Shown: piece by piece, positions 58,801-64,000 of the stretch
How positions within the stretch are numbered: position 1 is the stretch's first letter
Layout: every line of letters starts with the position of its first letter
DNA from: Tillandsia leiboldiana
Lineage: Eukaryota; Streptophyta; Magnoliopsida; Poales; Bromeliaceae
Assembly: GCA_029204045.2 (NCBI GenBank)
Contig: CM055081.1
Location: 2,363,033-2,427,032 of the forward strand
Length of the DNA stretch: 64,000 nucleotides
Reading direction: 5' to 3'
The notes under the pieces: generated by a model
Told to the model about the DNA's origin: nothing
Databases searched by the model: none
Seen by the model: only the letters and a program-made list of their open reading frames with translations
Made by a program: the position numbers and the translations under genes

Positions 58801-59539
58801 TAAGAAATTGTTTTATTTTTATGAAGAAAAATGTTGCGATCTTTAACAAAATTCAGAAAAAAAAGAAGCAAACTTCGATGTATTCAACATAAGTTATTAA
58901 TCGAATAAAAAATTCTCTATGGTTTTGCATCCTTATCTCGCCAGTTTCATAAATAACGGAGGCCAAGGTATGCGATCACACATTCTCTTTCTGATGCTCC
59001 TCCTCTTTCGTTGTAGTACCCTTACTCCCAATCTCTTCTTTGGCATCAGGATTAGGTTTAGATCGACATTCTTGAGCAGCTCAAGCGCTCGTTAGCACTA
59101 TTCAAGCACCACTTCTAGGGAAACTAATTTTCTTTTTATTGTGGCATTCTTAATTTTTTATTATTTTAATCTAAATAACACTAAATCAAGTTCGAGATTC
59201 ATAAAAATTAAGCTATTAGTTATCGGCAGTTACCAAAACAACTGAGAAAATATTCGAAATAGCTAAACTTAATTATATGATAGTTTAAATTTAGCAAAAA
59301 TTTTAATTTAATTCGCTAAACTAACAAAAAAATGTTGAGAGGTTAATATCAAAATGGCCTATAACTGAGGGGGTCCGTAAAATTTTCCTTATAATCCAAG
59401 AGCTAGTGCACAATGAAGCAAAAGATACAAACGTAATCTCAAACTTTAAAATTTGGAAAAAAAATAACTAATTTACAAAAAGTGGAAGCATAAATATGAA
59501 TTAAACGACCAAATAAAAACCTAATTATGAAGCACCACC
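55890..59539. other. No gene recognised; AT-rich intergenic
   Basis: About 3.6 kb without a convincing gene, RNA or element end. The longest frames are 60-70 codons. One minus-strand frame (56211-56414, MSEDNLESMLNSESGTKEQ...) has a protein-like, acidic composition but no match I can name. A C/T-rich segment (56750-56910) holds repeated TCTTCTTTTTCTTTTG..ATCAATTGTG text. Confidence 0.35.
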
Positions 59540-60862
59540 CCAGCTTCTTCATTTATCTAGGAGTAGGTTAACTTAACCTTTCATACCTGTATTTCCTATT
59601 TTTCTAGGTGTAAGCTTAATTGTAATCCTTCTATCCCTACCTTCTTTCTTGTATCCCCTTCTCAAAATCAATATAAAGTGTAAATCGACCCATTCAGTCG
59701 TGTCTTTATTTGTACATTTAGAGTGTAAACCGGCTCATCGGCCGTGTCTTTATTTGCTTTTCTTGTGCTTTGAAGTTACAATCGGCTCCTTAGCCGTACA
59801 TTTATCCCTCTACCCGGTTCAGCTATTCTAAGTTGAAACCGGCAATCCCTCTCTACCTCTGTAAACCCGCTTCGGCTGTCACAGGTCGTCGCAATCGTGA
59901 GAGTTATCAGAGGAGAACCCAGCTAAGCAGATCCCTCCTCAGCCCGATCGCTTGATTGTTGGCACGCGGTGCACTTCAACACCTGTGGAGGGTCACCCAG
60001 GGGCCGATCGAACGCAAGCCACATTTTGGCCCCAACAACTTTCTTGGCACGCCCGATAGGACCCTCAGAAAACTTCTATCTGTCTCCTACCGCAGACATG
60101 TCAAAGTTCCCAGAGCCATACGGGGAATCGGCACTATCGGAGCCGTCTCTGTCGAAAATATATGGGCAACTAGCCCAAATGATGAGGTCACTGGAAAGAA
60201 GAATTCGAGCCTAGGACACTGATGCCCTAGCCTCAGATGGGAGTCTCGTTCGATTCAGGCAGTTTTTAGCCCAAGAAGAGCTACGAGGAGCTTCTTTAGT
60301 CCCGCCACAGCCGCTACCGACATATACGGTACTGTCGGCGTCGACGACAACGAAGACACCGCAGGTGGTGCCCCTCACGACAACGCCATCGCTGGGGGCA
60401 GTGCAACCACAAATGGCTCCTATCTCAGCACAATATAGGCCGATGGATCCGAGCATCGGCCACTAGCAGGAGATTGATCAGGGTTCACTTGAGTCGCCCT
60501 TTCCGTCAGTACGTCAGCCCAGCGAGACCGGGGAGGCAGGATCTGGAGACGGGATCTGCCCAAAAGCAGGCAGGCCGAGACACACCGCCGCCCATTTTGT
60601 TTCCCCCATCATTTCAACAGACCCATGCGGTGGGTAAGTCAGTGTGGGGGAAAATCCCCCAAATGAAAGACTTGCCCAAGGCTAGGCGGGTTAAGTGATC
60701 TCGCCTCTTGATATCATGAGGCGGATACAGCCGGCGGCCCCGATGGCCCTGGCGATGATCATTCAGCCGTGCATCCAGGAACGAGACATGTTCAGTACAA
60801 AAGCTAGGTCGGCCATGTGGTCGTTTTCCAGGTCTCCATTTCCCACGAAGGTGGATAGGCTA
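59540..60862 (+). mobile_element. Gypsy (Tat-like) fragment: LTR end, leader, gag start
   Basis: An LTR-like U5 with repeated GTGTAAACCGGCTCAT.GGCCGTG units (59680-59830) is followed by a leader with GGCACGCCCGATAGGACC (60046-60063), a motif found just before gag in Tat-type gypsy elements, and then the gag ATG. The fragment is cut off on the right by the palindromic elements at about 60865. No target duplication can be tested. Confidence 0.5.
60098..60640 (+). pseudogene. Truncated gypsy gag with in-frame stops
   Basis: From ATG at 60098 the frame reads MSKFPEPYGESALSEPSLSK..., then a Pro/Thr/Gln-rich stretch (VPPQPLPTYTVL) typical of the disordered gag N-terminus in Tat/Athila-type elements. 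TAG stops interrupt it at 60213 and near 60466, and the frame ends at about 60638. No capsid core or zinc knuckle is present. The identification rests on the leader and on composition, so it is moderate. Confidence 0.45.
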
Positions 60863-60881
60863 TTGTGAATTTTTTACTTGT

Positions 60882-61047
60882 GAATTTTTTACCATTGGAT
60901 TTGCATTGAGATTTGTGCTATTGTACTTTCACTTTCTCTCTTTTTAGTTGTCTTTATAATAGCACAAATCTCAATGCAAATCCAATAATAAAAAATTCAC
61001 AAATATAGTTGGGCTTGTGCTTTTAAAAGTATATAAGCTCTACTCTC
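60882..61047. mobile_element. Family B palindrome, copy 2 (left-truncated)
   Basis: Inverted arms CTTGTGAATTTTTTACCATTGG ... AATAAAAAATTCACAAATATAG around a CTTTCTCTCTTTTTAG loop. The right end TATATAAGCTCTACT passes into (CT)n. Confidence 0.75.
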
Positions 61048-61072
61048 TCTCTCTCTTGAGATTGAGAGAGAG
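61048..61072. repeat. (CT)n/(GA)n inverted linker
   Basis: CTCTCTCTTGAGATTGAGAGAGAG forms a small foldback exactly between two palindromic elements. Confidence 0.8.
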
Positions 61073-61278
61073 TAGAGCTTATATACTTTCAAAAACACAC
61101 GCCCATCCATATTTGTAAATTCTTTACCATAAAATTTATATTAAAATTTGTATAATTGTACTTTCTTTCTCTCTCTCCTTAAATATCTTTACAATAACAC
61201 AGATCTCAATACAAATTCTATGATAAAAAATTCGCAAACATAGATGAGCTTATACTTTTGAAAGTATATAAGCCCTAC
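61070..61278. mobile_element. Family B palindrome, copy 3
   Basis: The full element from GTAGAGCTTATATACTTTC to GAAAGTATATAAGCCCTAC. It is bounded by (GA)n on the left and (TA)n on the right and is more diverged than copy 1. Confidence 0.78.
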
Positions 61279-61290
61279 TATATATATATA

Positions 61291-61483
61291 TAGTATGGCT
61301 TATATATTTTCAAAAGCGCAAGCCCAACTATACTTGTGAATCTTTTACCATTTGATTTGAATTGAGATTTGTACTATTTACTTTTTCTTTCTCTCTTTTT
61401 AGTTGACATTACAATAGCACAAATCTCAATGCAAATCCAATGATAAAAAATTCACAAGCATAGTTGGGCTTATACTTTTGAAA

Positions 61484-61490
<7 letters not shown>
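61291..61490. mobile_element. Family B palindrome, copy 4
   Basis: From TATGGCTTATATATTTTC to CTTTTGAAAATATATAA, with (TA)n on both sides and the same loop (CTTTCTCTCTTTTTAG) as copy 2. Confidence 0.78.

Positions 61491-61571
<81 letters not shown>
61485..61571. repeat. (TA)n microsatellite
   Basis: A TA tract joining family B copy 4 to the family A relative. Confidence 0.93.
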
Positions 61572-62606
<1,035 letters not shown>

Positions 62607-62668
62607 TCTCTCTCTCTCTCTCTCTCTAGCATCTCTCTCTATATATATATATAGAGAGAGAGAGAGAG
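62607..62668. repeat. (CT)n-(TA)n-(GA)n compound linker
   Basis: CT tract, TAGCATCTCTCTC, short TA tract, then GA tract. The CT and GA parts are inverted with respect to each other around the TA centre. Confidence 0.9.
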
Positions 62669-62839
62669 CGCAAAGCTATTGGTACACCCCATCTAGGGTG
62701 TAAGATGTACATCCACCCATCTAAGGGTGAGGACTTTTTCACCTGTCACTTCAAAGTGATGAGTGAAATTCACCCCACCTTAGAATGGGTGGGGTGTACA
62801 TTCTGCATCCCAGATAGGGTGTACAAAAAGTATTTTCCA
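62669..62839. mobile_element. Microsatellite-bounded element, family D copy 1
   Basis: Imperfect inverted arms: GGTACACCCCATCTAGGGTGT...CCACCCATCTAAGG at the left, and CCTTAGAATGGGTGGGGTGTAC...GATAGGGTGTAC at the right. (GA)n on the left, (TA)n on the right. Non-coding. A more decayed relative lies at 63380-63650. Confidence 0.7.
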
Positions 62840-63379
62840 TATATATATATATATATATATATTCTCTTAAAAAGTTTTTCAATTTTTATATACATTAACT
62901 CACTAATTATTTTTATTAAAATATTAAAAGACAGTTTCAAAAATACTAAAAGATATTTATAGAAATACTAAAAGACACATATTATTTTAAATCACCATAA
63001 TTTATTTTTTAAAAAAATAAAAATATTTATAGAAAACCAAAAGGGCGCACTAATTAAATATTTTATCCATCATTCCTGAAAATGGTATCAGAGAGAAAAA
63101 AACTGAAGGATACAAAAATAAGTTAGAGAAAGAGAAAAATAATTAATTAATTTAGAAAATTAAATAATTTAAAAAAAAATATTTTTTACAAAATTATATG
63201 GAATCCATACTCCGTTAAAAAGATGTGGCCAAATCGAATTAAGAGAATGAGAATTTTTAGTTGTTTATAGATACGATAGATTTATTAATTTTTTAAAAAA
63301 TATATTTTTTAAAATTTTTAAAAAATAAATAATATAAGGCGATAGTTTCTATTTAGTATAGTAATACTATCTGTACACT
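62840..63379. other. AT-rich sequence, no gene seen
   Basis: A short (TA)n at 62840-62861, then AT-rich sequence with repeated AATACTAAAAGA..TTTATAGAAA units near 62935-63040. No coding signal. Confidence 0.35.
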
Positions 63380-63650
63380 CTATTTAGGATGTATTTAGGG
63401 TGTACGACATCACGACATCCATCTTTGTGTAGAAGATTTTTTACGGGTATATATAAGTATACACCTCTTTAGGGGTGTATATCTAGAACTCTCACCCCAT
63501 CCTGAATGGAATCGATATGACGAGTAAAATTTATCCCACTCCATAATAAAGTGAGATATAAAATATACACTTCTAACAAAAATGTACATCTAACATCTCT
63601 CATTTTTTACAGGTCACTCTCCCCTGAGATGGGTGAGGCGCCCACATAAG
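63380..63650. mobile_element. Family D relative, decayed
   Basis: Contains TGTACACTCTATTTAGGATGT, TTTAGGGTGTACGACAT and, inverted, GAGATGGGTGAGGCGCCCAC, comparable to the arms of family D copy 1. No clean microsatellite boundary remains. Confidence 0.45.
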
Positions 63651-64000
63651 TATTTTCCTTCTATTCAATGCATATTTACGGACCAATCCCGGAGAGTCTG
63701 AATTCTTTTCATCATGTAAACTAGCAAGCACTCAGGAAATGTACACAACAATAAATGAAAAATGAACATTGAATAATAAATACGAAAAGGAGAAACTGAT
63801 CTGCTTCATGCATAGTAAAGTCTTTAATAAAAGGCCAAAAAGTAAGTGGCATGAAAAGGCGCTGAGAATAATAAATAAAAGAGACCAAAAAAGAGGAGCA
63901 TCCCAATGTTGCCAACAAAGGAGACAAACCACTGTTCCCTGGCAAGTTGCTGTGAATCCGGGATTTCCAATGCGCTAAAACCCAGCACTCGTTCCAAATC
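63651..64000. other. Window edge, no gene recognised
   Basis: Mixed-composition sequence with overlapping frames of about 70 codons on both strands. No motif recognised. It could be the edge of a gene outside the window. Confidence 0.25.

Overview
The window is nuclear DNA of a flowering plant. It is AT-rich, dense in transposable elements of angiosperm type, and carries a spliced gene for a plastid-targeted protein. I cannot place the species from the sequence alone. Only one host gene is convincing: a TIC20-family gene (chloroplast inner-envelope protein translocon) on the minus strand. It has a transit-peptide exon (coding 33894-34065) and a membrane-domain exon (25228-25868), joined across an 8,025-bp intron. 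The two exons are phase-compatible and together give 270 residues, about the family length. The intron is filled mostly by a PIF/Harbinger transposon (transposase plus Myb/SANT protein, opposite strand) and a Harbinger-type MITE. hAT-type MITEs with 8-bp duplications lie on both sides of the gene.

Region by region: 1-17 kb is a nested pile of decayed long LTRs. At least four insertions there can be delimited by TG...CA ends and 5-bp target duplications (3954-5256 CGACA, 5328-6218 GGGCG, 6633-8483 ACCTT, 10611-11783 GTCAG/GTCCG). A cluster of microsatellite-bounded palindromic elements sits at 8.8-9.9 kb. 17101-21761 is a 4.66-kb solo LTR (GCAAG) inside another LTR. 22-24 kb is a diverged direct duplication. 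25.2-34.1 kb is the TIC20 gene. 36.5-39.1 kb is a decayed hAT transposase gene hit by two terminal-repeat retrotransposons in miniature (TRIMs): one Cassandra-like with 5S rRNA-like LTRs (TSD TAAAA), one with only 61 bp between its LTRs (TSD GCAAG). 41.7-55.9 kb reads as one hAT element holding a gypsy-type solo LTR, which in turn holds a Harbinger MITE (TAA), a Copia solo LTR (GGATC) and a full-length young Copia element (48998-54220). 55.9-59.5 kb has no gene I recognise. 59.5-60.9 kb is a gypsy gag fragment. 60.9-63.6 kb is a second, larger cluster of palindromic elements joined by (TA)n and (GA)n/(CT)n tracts.

The mobile elements work as layers of past activity. Copia, gypsy and TRIM elements copied themselves in by reverse transcription, and most were later reduced to solo LTRs. 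hAT and Harbinger elements supplied transposases that MITEs could use. The one recent element, the Copia at 48998-54220, keeps near-identical LTRs (7 differences in 569 bp) but has a lysine where the integrase catalytic glutamate should be and a stop codon between gag and pol. Many inactivating changes elsewhere look like CAG/CAA to TAG/TAA, as expected from decay of methylated cytosines.
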